The notes under the pieces: generated by a model
Database searches by the model: none
The model's input: only the letters and a program-made list of their open reading frames with translations
What the model was told of the DNA's origin: nothing
Assembly (NCBI GenBank): GCA_011109175.1
Contig: RDEW01000004.1
Location: forward strand, 768,030 to 832,029
Length of the DNA: 64,000 nt
Direction of reading: 5' to 3'
DNA from: Dicyema japonicum
Taxonomy: Eukaryota > Dicyemida > Rhombozoa > Dicyemidae
Made by a program: the position numbers and the translations under genes
Shown: piece by piece, positions 23,491 to 34,400 of the stretch
How positions within the stretch are numbered: position 1 is the first letter of the stretch
Layout of the letters: each line of letters starts with the position of its first letter

Positions 23491-24205
23491 ATGAACAAAG
23501 TAAGGAGTAATTCAGTAAACTCTAAGCTATACGATATAATTGAATGGCCGGATGGGAACATGGAAGTGTACTACGATCGGAATCTGAGTGACGCAAGGAA
23601 TCATTTTTCTGGGTGGGCTATGAAAAATATCCATACAACCAAAGAGACGTTAAGGAAAATTTGCCGCGGTAAGATTACAGATTCACTCAATTAGGAGTCA
23701 TTCTTTGTTTCAACGGCTGCTGGATTGATGGGAAGCCTATGGTTATTCGACCTGCTTCGACAGATATCGGGGTTTCAAAACAACTCCGCAATATTTGCCC
23801 AGTCTGTTAGTTTTTAAGTACTATTTAGGCAAAAATACCTATCTCTACATAAAAAAATGTAACGGAAATAGATACCACAAAGTAGCTCATACATGGAATG
23901 AGGACGGTTGTATATAATTGGCATATTAGAATTCGGAATTAAGTTTAGATCTTTTGGTACCCACGATCACCCAAGACCACCAAATACCAAACCCCCAGAA
24001 TATGCCACGAGAGATCTGATCGAATACTTTGCAGATCACACAGATATTTCCAACTCTGAAATTGCGAAAAATATTGTACTAGTTATTGGCGATTTAGGGA
24101 CCAATTATTCACGAAGCATTCAGCAACCCGAGATTGGTTGGTAGAAAAATTAGAGAAAGCAACATACAAGAAGTACTTCGATTTAAACAAATGCCAAGAT
24201 TTTAA
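23491..24205 (+). CDS. GCM-domain transcription factor
   Basis: Glial-cells-missing family: a zinc-containing DNA-binding domain that drives cell-fate genes. Removing five micro-introns (27, 26, 23, 23 and 22 nt; the second at 23669-23694) gives about 197 residues, with a length divisible by three. The order of motifs is that of the GCM domain: EWPDGN, SDARNHFSGWAMKNIHTTKE, LRKICRGVILC, GKPMVIRPAS, QLRNICPVC, then FRSFGTHDHPRPPNTK. The zinc-binding cysteines of CRG..LC..GC and ICPVC are present. The protein ends soon after the domain (LRFKQMPRF-stop), so the long C-terminal region of fly and vertebrate GCM is missing. The start is set by the ATG at 23491, shared with the broken upstream copy. 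The family assignment rests on several collinear motifs. Confidence 0.85.
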
Positions 24206-24324
24206 ATGAAAAATTAATTTTAATAAATTATTATTTTTTTAAATTTTTGATATTCTTAATTTTAAACTTTAAAAATTAAATTTTTTTCAATTATTGGTAT
24301 CGCAGTTGTTCGCGAAAAAAAATT

Positions 24325-24640
24325 GATTAGTTTTATAGAAAGACCAAGAAGTATAGAAAGACCAAGAAGTTAGACACCCTCCTGGGAGACCAGGAGGACA
24401 TAGCGAGAAGAAATACGATTGAAAATGCAGCTTGTAGAACGACCGAGGATTACTTTCCTCGACGGCGACTTCCAAAAAATTGTGATATGCTCAACAGATG
24501 GAAAGGATATGTAAGTACTACGAGAGCTTGCATTTGACATGGAAGTGGAATAAGATGACTTTGTTACTTATTTTCGACTTGCACACGCATGTTCATTACC
24601 ATGACAAGATGAGAGTGCTTAATAATAAAAATGATCTTAG
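24325..24640 (+). mobile_element. L2 LINE 3' end
   Basis: Broken frames around AFDMEVE.NKMTL and RPRITFLDGDF match the L2 end. The terminus is ATGAGAGTGCTTAATAATAA. A 22-bp tandem duplication (period 22, GTATAGAAAGACCAAGAA) lies at 24338-24380. Confidence 0.45.
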
Positions 24641-25380
24641 CAATTGATTAATTAGTCGGATACCCTTGTTCATTCCTCCTCGAAAATTGAACATTCCAAC
24701 TAACTCTAACGGAAAACCTTGCGGCTTCTTCCTTCAAACAAGAGAGCATCATTGCTATTCTCTTTTTAGTGAAGTAAAAAATGACAAAGATTGTCTACGT
24801 TACTGCAAAAACCAGCGAACCTATTTAAGGAAATAATTATTATGTGAAGGAATCCCGGATTATTTTCTTAACAATGTGACTTCTCAAATTTCCAAGTCCT
24901 CGATCAGTTTAGAAGAAATTAAAATTTAATTTTTTAGGTCAATAAAGTCAAAATATTTATTGATTTTTTGTTTATTAATTTTTAGAGTTTTTGAATAAAA
25001 TACTATCGTGTCATTAAATCTTATACCGCATTCAAATCACGAAGGACGTTAAAAAGATTAAGACTGTTATTAGAAAATATCCTGGTGAATTTTCTCTAAA
25101 CTCACGAATTTTCTAACAACAGCTTTTTATTGAGTCTTTTGTCTAAGAAACATTTCAAAATAACAAGTTTAACATTTTTATTAGTATTTCACTGATGCTA
25201 CTTTAAAAATATTTGATTTTTTCATTCCATTCACTGACTCTACGATCAATGAGGTCACTAATGCTTAGTCGAATATGATTTTCCTTGCATAAGTTGAGCA
25301 GTAAATTGTACAAAACTTGTTTGAGGGTATAGGATATCGTTTTTCTTCTATGTAAAAGTGTAGAAAATGTATGCAAAGGT
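24641..25380. other. AT-rich stretch, no gene recognised
   Basis: A piece at about 24780-24930 (GATTGTCT..TTATTATG.GAAGGAATCC..AGTTTAGAAGA) recurs at 29930-30015, so an unnamed repeat is present. Nothing else recognised. Confidence 0.3.
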
Positions 25381-25383
25381 AAC

Positions 25384-25570
25384 TTGACCGAAGCTATTTT
25401 AGAGTTTTTTAAATGTATTTATTATAGAGTTGGAAAAGTTATCGAACGCTTCAATCAGACAATCACAAGATCACTATCTAAGATGATGTCCGTGTTAACT
25501 GCGGGTCAACAAAACACGGTGCAAGATACGAAGGATGCCCTGTATTCATGGAGGCAAGACGAAAGCTAAA
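25384..25570 (+). mobile_element. Ty3-like integrase remnant
   Basis: VGKVIERFNQTITRSLSKM resembles the conserved G.VERFN.T end of LTR-retrotransposon integrase cores. It is short, isolated and without LTRs. Confidence 0.35.
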
Positions 25571-26345
25571 TTCCCGAATTGACAACAGGGAACCAAAACA
25601 GACGGATATTATAACCAAGAAATTGGAACCGCCAGCTCAAAAAAGAGTAATTGGCCCAAGGACTAACAAGTACGAAGCTGCTCCTCTTCCAAGAGAGTCG
25701 GCCTGGCTACCGAGAGAAAAGTTATCAGGGAGAATTGCAAAAGAGCTAGAGGAAATAATATCAAGACTGAAAGAGCTAAGCGGCATACTCAGGGTGGATT
25801 TACGAAGTATGGTGGACCTGGCCATGGAGAGCACAGGCCACCAACAAGAAAATTGAAAAGAAATCTGAAAATAGTGCTGGTGAACGCCCGATCCCTAAAG
25901 AAAAGGCGTCATGACCTGGCACTACTGCTATCGTCCACCAAGATTGACACCTGATGGTCAACGAGACCAAGGTGAAAAAGACCAACACCACAATGCTACA
26001 GGGATACAATTCTATAGAAATTCCATGGGTCGAAGGTGCAGAAGCTGGTACTGTAGTGAAGTTCTACAGATACGTGAGCCAAAAGTTATTATGAATACAC
26101 ATTGTGAATTTGTTTCCGTCGAGGTGAGATGCTGTGGCCGTTGGATTACACGTTGGTGGAATGTATTCAAAGGACCTCAAAAAGTGCTCCACAGAAATTG
26201 AAGAATTTTTCACAAGAAACGATATGTCTATCCTAGTGGGTGATCTAAATGCAAAGAACATTAAATATGGGTGCCTCGGAACTAACGAGAATGGAATCAG
26301 ACTAAGAAAATTGAGTTTAAGATTTATTTTGCTAAACAATTAATT
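25548..26345 (+). mobile_element. LINE 5' part with endonuclease remnant, probably L2
   Basis: A basic, gag-like stretch (KELEEIISRLKELSG) comes first. Then a broken endonuclease follows, with ILVGDLNAKNIKYG and GTNENGIRLRK, the GDLNAK motif of APE-type endonucleases. Assignment to L2 is inference; no overlap with its 3' part is present. Confidence 0.45.
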
Positions 26346-26832
26346 TAATTTGGAGATTCCAATCGAGTTTAAGCAAGTGCAAGGACTTAATAAGGCTGAT
26401 CGGATTGTAACTAGTTGGATCCTTATTAATGAGCAGATGTTAAGATTTAGTCGGAGAATATTTTAGTCATACTACGAGGCTTGGACACTTTTCCAATTTC
26501 CCTCTTCTCCTTAGTTAGGTTTCACCGATATGTACGAGTTCGGAACTTTGGTTCTTATCCTAAAACTACTTATCCCTGACCACACACTTTATTGACCTAG
26601 AAGTTTATCACATTCGTCTCGTAGTCTATGCAATAATGCAAATTTAATGGCCGCTTTCTTTGTTTTTCTAGTAGAATTAGAATTCTTTTCTTCTGCGCAG
26701 AGAAAGACGAACCCTCATATCCATAAAGCATATTTAATAGAATTATCCCACGAAAGATCAATAGGAACGTTAAATTATTGACCCATAGCTTTCGAATAAA
26801 TAGAATGGCTTCCATTTTGTTCCCTACCATGT
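26346..26832. other. no gene recognised
   Basis: A minus-strand frame at 26597-26857 (hydrophobic, then basic) matches no family I know. Probably transposon remains. Confidence 0.2.
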
Positions 26833-27165
26833 CAAAGTGTTTTTTAGATAAAATCAAAAATTTATTTTATCACCGAACAGTGAGGACCGTCGTTAAGGTC
26901 TCTTATTTTTGTCCCTTACCACTTTATGAATGTTTTAGGCGAAATTAAAAATTTCGTTTTTTGCTGAAAAGAGGGACCGTTGTGGGGACTTTTTAAAGAT
27001 TTCCAAATTTTTACCTTGCAACCTATGTTTTTAGAAATAATTAAAAATGTTGTTTTTTTTCCGAAAAGTGAGGACTGATGTTGTGATGACCGTCGTTAAG
27101 GTCCATATCTCTGCAATGTCAAACACGTTTTTGGACAGAAATAAAAATTTCGTTATACGGCGATT
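26833..27165 (+). repeat. diverged tandem repeat, four units of about 90 bp
   Basis: The block TTTTT.GA.A.AAAT.AAAAATTT.GTT, followed by a CCGA..AGTGAGGACCG-like run, recurs at about 26843, 26930, 27025 and 27122. The units differ by point changes and small gaps. No tRNA-like head or coding frame. Confidence 0.6.
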
Positions 27166-27224
27166 TGATGCAATAAGACAATATTTAACTTCTTTCTCGG
27201 CGAATCAGGGATTATTGAATTAAA

Positions 27225-27460
27225 AACACAGCCCTTGCGGCAAGGAGGTTTAAGTAATATTTCCATTACTTAAACCTCCTTAGGCAGAACTCACACTATT
27301 TTAAGACGTAGGAACAGCCATGTTAATTAATTCAAGACACACGAGTTCCGCAGTGTTGAAACACTGATGACGGCGTCACTCCTCAACCCAAAAGAATCCT
27401 AGATGCATGGAACCTTCCACCGAATAGACAAGCGAGATTCGAACCGGGGACCTCATGTTA
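27225..27460 (-). repeat. SINE-A copy with terminal perfect inverted repeat
   Basis: Minus-strand head GGTTCGAATCTCG at about 27430-27442; body ACGCCGTCATCAGTG. At its tail, 17-bp arms at 27242-27258 and 27265-27281 are perfectly complementary around a 6-base loop. Confidence 0.75.
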
Positions 27461-27814
27461 AATAAATTAAAAATTAAGCCTGAAAAACAGATTAAGTATT
27501 TAAAGACTGATTAAGCAGTTCCCACACTCAGTCAAGGAAAAAAAGTACCTACAAGCTATTGAACTTATTGAAGTGGGGGAAGTTATGTTTTTTGATGCTG
27601 TCATGTCAAATAACGTTATTCTAACATTTAGTTCCGAGAATATACGTCACAACCTCAATCAAATTATCTGAGCATCTTTGAATATCTAACAAAGTTTAGA
27701 AGACATTTAATCAAAAAAGTTAAAAACTAAATTTGTGATTGGTGCATCGGCCAGTAATACTCAATTAGTGAAATTTTTCGGAATTCTGATTTTCTTGAGC
27801 TTTAAAACTCTCGA

Positions 27815-28021
27815 GTTCTGCTTTCATTTCATCCTTTTTAGTTTTATCAATATATTTGATACTGATTTCTGTGAGCACCCAACTTTTTTGGCTATTTCAA
27901 GCTGAGTTAATCCCTTATGGAAGTATCTTATGATTAAATTTCGCGTTTCTTCAGAAATGCTTTTCTTACGCATTAACGATTTTTTGTAAAATCTGATATT
28001 TATAATAATCCATATTCGCAC
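27815..28021 (-). mobile_element. Tc1/mariner-like transposase N-terminus (relic)
   Basis: RKKSISEETRNLIIRYFHKG then TQLEIAKKVGCSQKSVSNIL is a helix-turn-helix like that of Tc1 transposases. The frame stops after about 65 codons, and no DDE region or terminal repeats were found nearby. Confidence 0.5.
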
Positions 28022-28870
28022 TGATATTTTATTTTCTTATAAAATTAAAGAGATTATACTTTATGACATCATATTTATTTAAATTATTTTACTCCCACGT
28101 GGTCTATTTTTGAACAACAACGAAAATTCATAGTGACTTTGCAAACTGCCTCTATACAAAATCCTTCTCAGGACTTTAAAAAGCTAAATCTTTTATTCAC
28201 AAAAAACTAGAATAGACACTTAGTGCAGTACCTCACAATCTTAACCTTTTAAAAATATAATATTGAAGTAACGAAAATAAGCATAGAAGCTGTTAATGCT
28301 GTGAAATCTCTCAAATATGGCATTTTTAATTGCAGATTTTCTCTGCCGAATTGAGAAATGGCAGATTTTAAGCCAAAGAATAGATTAAGACAAATTATTA
28401 TCCTCCTTTTTATTATTGTCAGCAACATACATAGGATTGCGAAGGAAGACGAGAAAATACGTCTCTCACGAAGCTAAGCAGATATTTCAAGGGATAAAAC
28501 TATAATCTACCACTTGACTAATGACCTCTGTTTTGACATCCATGCTCTTCATCTGCAAAAGGCAAATTCCTTTCCCATGGAAAATGGATATTCTAAAGTA
28601 TTTAAGCCATAATTGAGCATTCCGTTCTATTATCATTAAATATATCCTTTTTACTTCCCTCGATATTTCAGGTTTGTCACGAGGCTTTTCATAAGAACTG
28701 CTATCTTGCCTTGATCTTATATCTTCGTTTATTTATATCTTCTTACCTCATTGATGTATTCAAAATATCAGATTGCATCCAATTTAGTGCATTGATGGTT
28801 GTGGGGATCTCTTAACGCCATCCAAGCTATTTGTAGAACCATAAAGGATTAATGGATATTCTTGGTGGTA
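28022..28870. other. no gene recognised
   Basis: AT-rich; no supported frame, RNA or repeat. Confidence 0.3.
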
Positions 28871-28871
28871 A

Positions 28872-29630
28872 GTTTTGCCCGGATACACCGAGCAAGAAGT
28901 TAATAAAGTGTGTCTATGCGGGACTATAAATATTATGGCTCTCGTGAAAAGGCCGTTATTATTATTAGTGCGGGAAAATAGTCAATGCGAAGGGATTGCA
29001 CCGCTGTCCTGCAGAAGAAGCGCCGGAAGAGGACCACGTCACGCTGCTATGAACGAACTGATCGTCAGAGCTCTGAAGGCTACAGACTTCCCATCTCAGC
29101 TTGAACCAATGGGTCTCGATCGAGGAGATGAAAAGGGACCTGACGGAATGACCCTTTTCCTCTTGAAGATCTTCGGTCTGGGACGCAACTTGTGTTGACA
29201 CATTTTCAAGCACGAACCTTTTCAAATCGGTTCAGACACCTGGAGTAGCTGCTTCGACCGCGGAAAACTTAAAAATCAAGAAATATTCTTCCCTCGGGGA
29301 CCGCTACCGATTTACTCCTGTTGCCGTTGGTCCAATGACGGCTGAGTTCTTGCGCGAACTCGAAGGAATGCTTGTCAGAAAGAAAAGGGATCGACGAGAA
29401 GCGTTATGGCTGAGACAAAAGATAGGAATGGCCATACTCCGAGGGAACTCGTTCGCTATCCATGCAGCCAGCTTCCTCAACTAACATTTGTTTCTTTCGT
29501 TAATAAATTTTTTCAATAAAAAAATAAAAATTAATAATTAAAGTTTGGATTTTCCAGAACATTGGACTCGCGATTATGCGAGGTAACTCCCATTGCGTCC
29601 TCAATGCCTGCAGGACTTAATGGACCTATC
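28872..29630 (+). mobile_element. family B start, L2 tail and L3 LINE ends joined
   Basis: About 28872-28900 holds the CCGGATACACCGAGCAAGAAG block of family B. About 28905-28968 holds the L2 tail (TATGCGGGACTATAAATATT then ATGGCTCTCGTGAAAAGGCC) with a TTATTATTATTAG end. From 28975 the L3 C-terminus follows: [37 protein letters not shown] further L3 end (NSHCVLNACRT) is at 29.58-29.62 kb. Confidence 0.65.
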
Positions 29631-29799
29631 ATAACAACTTTATTTTATTTAACAATTTTTTTAAGTTCTGATATCTACAATTAAAAATTAAAGTTATTTG
29701 CGGGCCGATAATTTTTTTACAGGGGCGATACAAAAGGTTGAGAAACACTGCTGTAGTGCACCAAGGGTAAGTCCTCAACCCAACTTCCAAACGATTAAC

Positions 29800-30110
29800 A
29801 AACAAATCGAGTGGTCAAAGTTCATTAAATATTTTTAAAGTAACATTCTTTTATATTAAAACCCCCACATGTTAAATTACATAAAAAAGCATCTGCTAGT
29901 CTTTTTTTAATGAATTCGACTACAATAGCCAAGATTGTCTTTTTTGACAAATAACAGCACAAAAATTTAAGAAATGGTTATTATGGGAAGGAATCCAGAT
30001 AAGTTTAGAAGAGTTCCCCGATAACCAGCAAATCCAAATCGACTGGTCAAAGTTTTTAAGATATTTTTAAAGTAACATTATTTTAATTAAAACCCCCGAA
30101 CGTCAGAAAT
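29800..30110. repeat. imperfect direct repeat of about 70 bp
   Basis: AAATCGAGTGGTCAAAGTT..AATATTTTTAAAGTAACATT..AAACCCCC at about 29804-29870 recurs at about 30034-30102. Its neighbour at 29930-30015 also recurs at 24.8 kb. Confidence 0.5.
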
Positions 30111-30135
30111 TAACTAAGAATTAGTGAGATTAAAA

Positions 30136-31910
30136 TTAGACATTGCAATCAACCAAATATGGATAATTACAAGTCTTCAAATTTTCATCAAAAAGTAAAG
30201 TTGCCGGACATTTAAAAACGTGGGCAATCTGACCAACAAATCCGCAGTTAATAAATGTTTTACATCCGTGGAGAGCAAAAACTCCGGCTTTGGTGCAACC
30301 CTTGCCTAAAAATTATTATAATAAAAACTTAAATCAATATTATTGACGTCAGTATTTTCAGTTGGTGGTTCTTGAGTAATCGGGGAGTTATTGAGTGTCA
30401 TCTGACTTTCACTAGTCGGGTATTTCTTTTGAGTAATATAATTAGTCGAAGATTGCCCACGTGGTGTCTCATCTTCAGTCGTCCTTTTCGCACTTGGATT
30501 GGAGTCTCGATTGATCGTTGTTGAAATACTGGAAATATATTTTGTCTCGAATCGTGATTCCCAGTCCTTGATTTAGAGAAATTAATCACAATTCCTGGAT
30601 AAATGTTGAGTTCCTTGTGGATCTCCCCAATCAAAGGACTCTTTCCGTTGTTGCATTCTTTTCCTAAAAGTCGTCCAAATCTAGATCCACACAAACATTC
30701 CAGCCAATCCTTTCTCTTTGACATAATTTGCCTAAGATATTTGAATTTGTAACTTTCTCGAATGCTTTCTATGGTCTCATATCCGAGCCAATAGTGATCT
30801 TTTTCTCCGTGAGCCACTTTTTGGGTGTCGTCCCAACATTTCTATATCCTTCATTACAGTACTAAATTTATCAAAACAGGGACTTCAAGATAAGCCAGGA
30901 TCCCGCTATTGTACAATATACTTCCTTTTGGAGTTCCACCAATTTTTTCATCTCCAGGACGTGGTTTTTTTGTATTAGTCTTAAATCCCTGAGCATATGT
31001 AGGGACGCCAATCGAAATCTTTGATAGTGGAGCTCCGTGTTTGTTCCAATATTTCACGGCAAAATCCTAAACTGAATATTCTAAATACTGTGCAGAATTG
31101 GTCGTTAGTATTCGAGCAATACAACCCGCTGTGATGTCCAACCACGCTTGAAAATTGGCCATAGAAGTCATAAGTCATGACGTAGATGTAATCAAGATAT
31201 CTAGTTGAATCCGAGAACACCTTTACTTGGAAATCGATGGAATGTCATAGGAAACTGAAGCGTCCATTCTCCTGCGGAAACTGCGGCCGTCAGCAAATAT
31301 GACTCCGAAGTGTCCATTTTCAATTCCTCATGAAGTGCCTTAGATTACTTTTATTTTAGGACTTTAAGCAAAAGAGAGAATTTGTTCTTGTCACTAGGAT
31401 ACTCCCAATCAACGTCTAATCCATCAAAGTTGAATTTTTTAAGAAATTTTTTTGCATTTCGTGCAAATAAATTTTCTGTTTTTTGTACTCCCTGAGGCAT
31501 GGTTGAATTCCTTTATCTGTCTCGCCCATCCTCCAATAGACACAAGGACTTTTAAGTCAGGATTGATTTTCTTTAGCGATGTGACTTTTCCAATGTTATC
31601 AAGTCCATCTAAATTGAGTCATAGACTAACACCTGGCATGTCAGACCAGGGATCACTCGGTACTATAGTCAGAGTTTGGTAGTCGATATTCGCAAACGCG
31701 TACATTATATGTGTGCAAAGGTAAGGGTACATGTACTTGGCGTCGTACTTGGCATTCCCATTTCTGTAAACTGCCCAGTTTGTGTAATAGCAAGTTAAGA
31801 TTTTATCTAAATTTCTATCAAAGGAATTCACCATTTTGGGCTGAGTCGATGAGCGAAATCTAAAAATAGTGTTAATTTTGAATTACAGATAAAATGAAAA
31901 GAAGCGACAT
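30136..31910 (-). CDS. secreted GH18 chitinase with C-terminal CBM14 domain
   Basis: An enzyme hydrolysing chitin, with a chitin-binding tail. The ATG at 31910 starts a signal peptide (MSLLFILS, 27-nt intron, ISLIDSAQ). GH18 motifs in order: ILTCYYTNWAVY, THIMYAFANID, KVLVSIGGW, DGLDVDWEYP with all three acidic catalytic residues, LLTAAVSAG, YIYVMTYDFYG, ISIGVPTYAQGF, WDDTQKV..DHYWLGYE. A Ser/Thr-rich linker leads to a CBM14 (peritrophin-A) domain with six cysteines (KGCTKAGVFALHGCKTF, INCGF, FKCPA, KTCNYP, VDCNV-stop). Ten micro-introns of 21-27 nt were identified. The frame slips by one base at about 31455-31475, 31262-31280 and twice at 30664-30692. The spliced length is short by the matching amount modulo three, so missing bases in runs are likely, but a recent pseudogene is possible. 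At the first site a 13-nt GT-AG intron would also restore frame. Confidence 0.85.
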
Positions 31911-32690
31911 TTTGCTAATTGTGAGTAAAATCTATTTAAGTGTAATTTTGAAACATCAAGTGTTAATTAAGAATATACATATGTTGTTAAAGCAGAAACA
32001 CTTAATTAGCAGAAAAATTGTCAATTAACAAATTTACTGACTTGTTTTATATTTCTGAATAAATTAGCATTATTTAGCAAAAGCTTAGTCATTTTGTCTT
32101 CCTAATCCTTCAGAGTAGTCTTTGGAGGGTACCGACATAAGTACTATATTGAATGAATTTGGTCATGTCGACGGTGATTACTGGATTTACTTAATTGCCT
32201 TACTACTTTATTTGGTCTCGGAGTAATTTTCTGTGCCTCGGAGAACTCCACATCCTGAGATCCTCGATCTTTTCTTAAAAGATTTTATTTCCGACTAGTT
32301 CTCATCATCGTCTTCAATTGGATATGTTCGCAGTAAAATGGATGAGGTGGCGAACTCGAGGACATAGTAAACCCTAAGTTTTGATAACTGTCGTGTCCAT
32401 TAAAATCAAGGTTCGATTTTCATCCAATCAGAAATTGAAAAAAGTCGAGGGATCATTTGTCAGAAGCAACACGTGTGGGCTGATTAATATCATTCTATGT
32501 TGCTACTAAGCTTAAATAGACAACGTTTTTGGATTAAAAACAAGGATTCGAATGATCACTACAGATCTTGTTCTTCAACGTTAGAGAGAACATATTATGA
32601 GAGATAATTCTATCATTCAGACAATTTACATATGAGTTACTTTATCAGTTATTGTTTGCGTGATCCATCGTTTTAGATGTGGGGAATGGT
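31911..32690. other. AT-rich intergenic stretch
   Basis: Upstream of the chitinase. A TTAAATAG box lies about 30 bases before its ATG on the minus strand. Nothing else recognised. Confidence 0.3.
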
Positions 32691-32762
32691 CGACGCGAAA
32701 GGTCTTCAAGCTCTTTCCTGCCGGAGGAGTGCTGGAAGGAGTCTAAGACACACTAAATTGTT
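32685..32762 (+). mobile_element. L3 LINE scrap
   Basis: [20 protein letters not shown] aligns with [19 protein letters not shown] of the copy at 44.35 kb. Confidence 0.55.
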
Positions 32763-32818
32763 ATTGTTGAAAAAATAAATATTATTTTTATTCAAAATAA
32801 AGAATCACTGTCATTATA

Positions 32819-33445
32819 TTAAACCAAGAGCCGTCGAGCACTCTGTATGCGTCGCTGGTGGATACACGTGGGATTGTATGCTTTAAATAAAATCTCTCGA
32901 ATCAGCCATAATCTCCAAACCCCTCCACAATGATTACCTGACTGATTTAACAAATTGTCTTTTAACTTGAAACCAACGTCGAGAATCCTAGGGAGTGTTA
33001 CTCGTGTACTTCCACAGAAACGTCGCCCAGTTTCAACGAAGTATTCCTCCGTCGCAATGTTAGCGGGGGCATCCATATCCAATCTCAACATATGTCTAAG
33101 AACCTCCATCTCAAATCAGCGATCTCGAGAATCAAAAAAACCCAAACTTTATATGAAGCTTTCTTGTCTATTTTCTTTGGCCAATTCAGTTCGAGCAATG
33201 TCCTGATCTACTTTCGATGAAACGAGTCCACCCCGAGACCTCAGCCTTTGAAATCGCCCACGTTGACGAATTGTACGATAAACCTGATCGTCTTTTTTCA
33301 ATCCAATTTTTTTTAATTTGTTTTATCGCAGCTGTAATGATGGTTTGTCTTAAAATAATATCCTCACATTCCCCTATAATAGAAAGAACGATAGTGAAGA
33401 ATCCCACCACAGAGAGTGAGGGATTCCAGGGTGTCTGCATCAAGT
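32819..33445 (-). mobile_element. L2 LINE 3' fragment
   Basis: The minus strand reads GECEDIILRQTIITAAIKQI then HMLRLDMDAPANIATEEYF and TRVTLPRILDVG, collinear with L2 at 21.75-22.3 kb. Frameshifted and 5'-truncated. From here to 33740 nothing else was recognised. Confidence 0.65.
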
Positions 33446-33740
33446 TACATTGTTTGATCGCGGTTCTATCCGAGGATTTTTTGTTTGTTCCACTCGCTGT
33501 TGAAACGTCTGGTTCCCCTCGCCTGTGACGCAGGGATTCTTGAATCGTCTAGGGAATCGGATTTCTTAACAAACAGGAGATCCCCGTGAGCGCTGCTGGC
33601 TATTTGAACGAATCTCGCTCGACATCCTAGTCAAGCAGTCAGGGAGACCGCTGTATTACCTATTGTTTATTTTAGTTTGATCAATTATGTCACAAATTAT
33701 TAAATTTATAATATTTAAAAATTAAATGTAAAAATATTAA

Positions 33741-34400
33741 ATGATAAAAGCAGTGTTGATTTTCAATCTAGCAGGAAAGCCAAGATTGGTTAAATTCTAC
33801 ATAAATTACGTATTAAAGCTGTAATTTTAATTAAAGACAGAAAAGGAGCAATCCGACATCATCCAGGAGATTTTTCTGTCTGTTTCATCGAGAACCAACA
33901 AAGATTCTTCATTTTTTGAAGGGACAAGGTAGACACGTAGCTTATTACAGAATTTTTGGGAAACAGGGGCAACATACTGGTCTACAGAACCTATGCGACA
34001 CTGCATTTTATATTCTGCGTTGATTCCGTGGAGAATTACCTAGGAATTCTGGATTTGATTCACGTTTGTGTTTAAATGTAGGATTAGGTGTTTGTGGAAG
34101 TTCTGGATTACATTTTTACGAATGTTTGCGAGCTTGATTTGATTTTTCACCCCGAAAAAGTAACCGTGGCTCTCATTTTAGGTTCACATGATCCTCAACG
34201 AGATCATCGAAGGGGGACTCGTCCTGGAGGTTTCTAAGAAGGAACTTATCTCGAGGATCATGCAGATTGAAAAGATTGAACGACTCCATGTCCCCATTTG
34301 TGGGTTAATGTAGAGTGGACCTGTGGTGGACGCCAAAAGTGTATCGAACTCCAAATGGAAGAATATTTCCAATTTTGTTGAGTATTTTTCTAAAAAGTAA
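33741..34400 (+). CDS. AP3S1: AP-3 complex sigma subunit
   Basis: The small chain of the AP-3 adaptor, which sorts cargo from endosomes to lysosome-related organelles. Five introns of 27, 22, 24, 22 and 24 nt (one at 34160-34181) give about 180 residues; human sigma-3 has 193. Motifs: MIKAVLIFNLAGKPRLVKFY, EKEQSDIIQEIFLSVSSR, ILVYRTYATLHFIFCVD, LGILDLIHVFVEVLDYIF, NVCELDLIFHPEKVHMILNE and GGLVLEVS. The IFHPEK-VHMIL junction and GG(M/L)VLE are sigma-3 features, unlike sigma-1 or sigma-2. The spliced frame slips at 33951-33960, in a run of five T after a splice acceptor; relatives suggest two missing bases. It cannot be assigned to AP3S1 or AP3S2. Confidence 0.85.

Noticed and set aside
25384-26345. 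One multi-domain gene joining the integrase-like and endonuclease-like pieces
   Set aside because: The pieces come from different element classes, the frames are broken, and no micro-intron set joins them.
27815-28021. A host homeodomain or helix-turn-helix regulator
   Set aside because: The sequence follows the Tc1 transposase N-terminus and ends in stops, with no gene structure around it.
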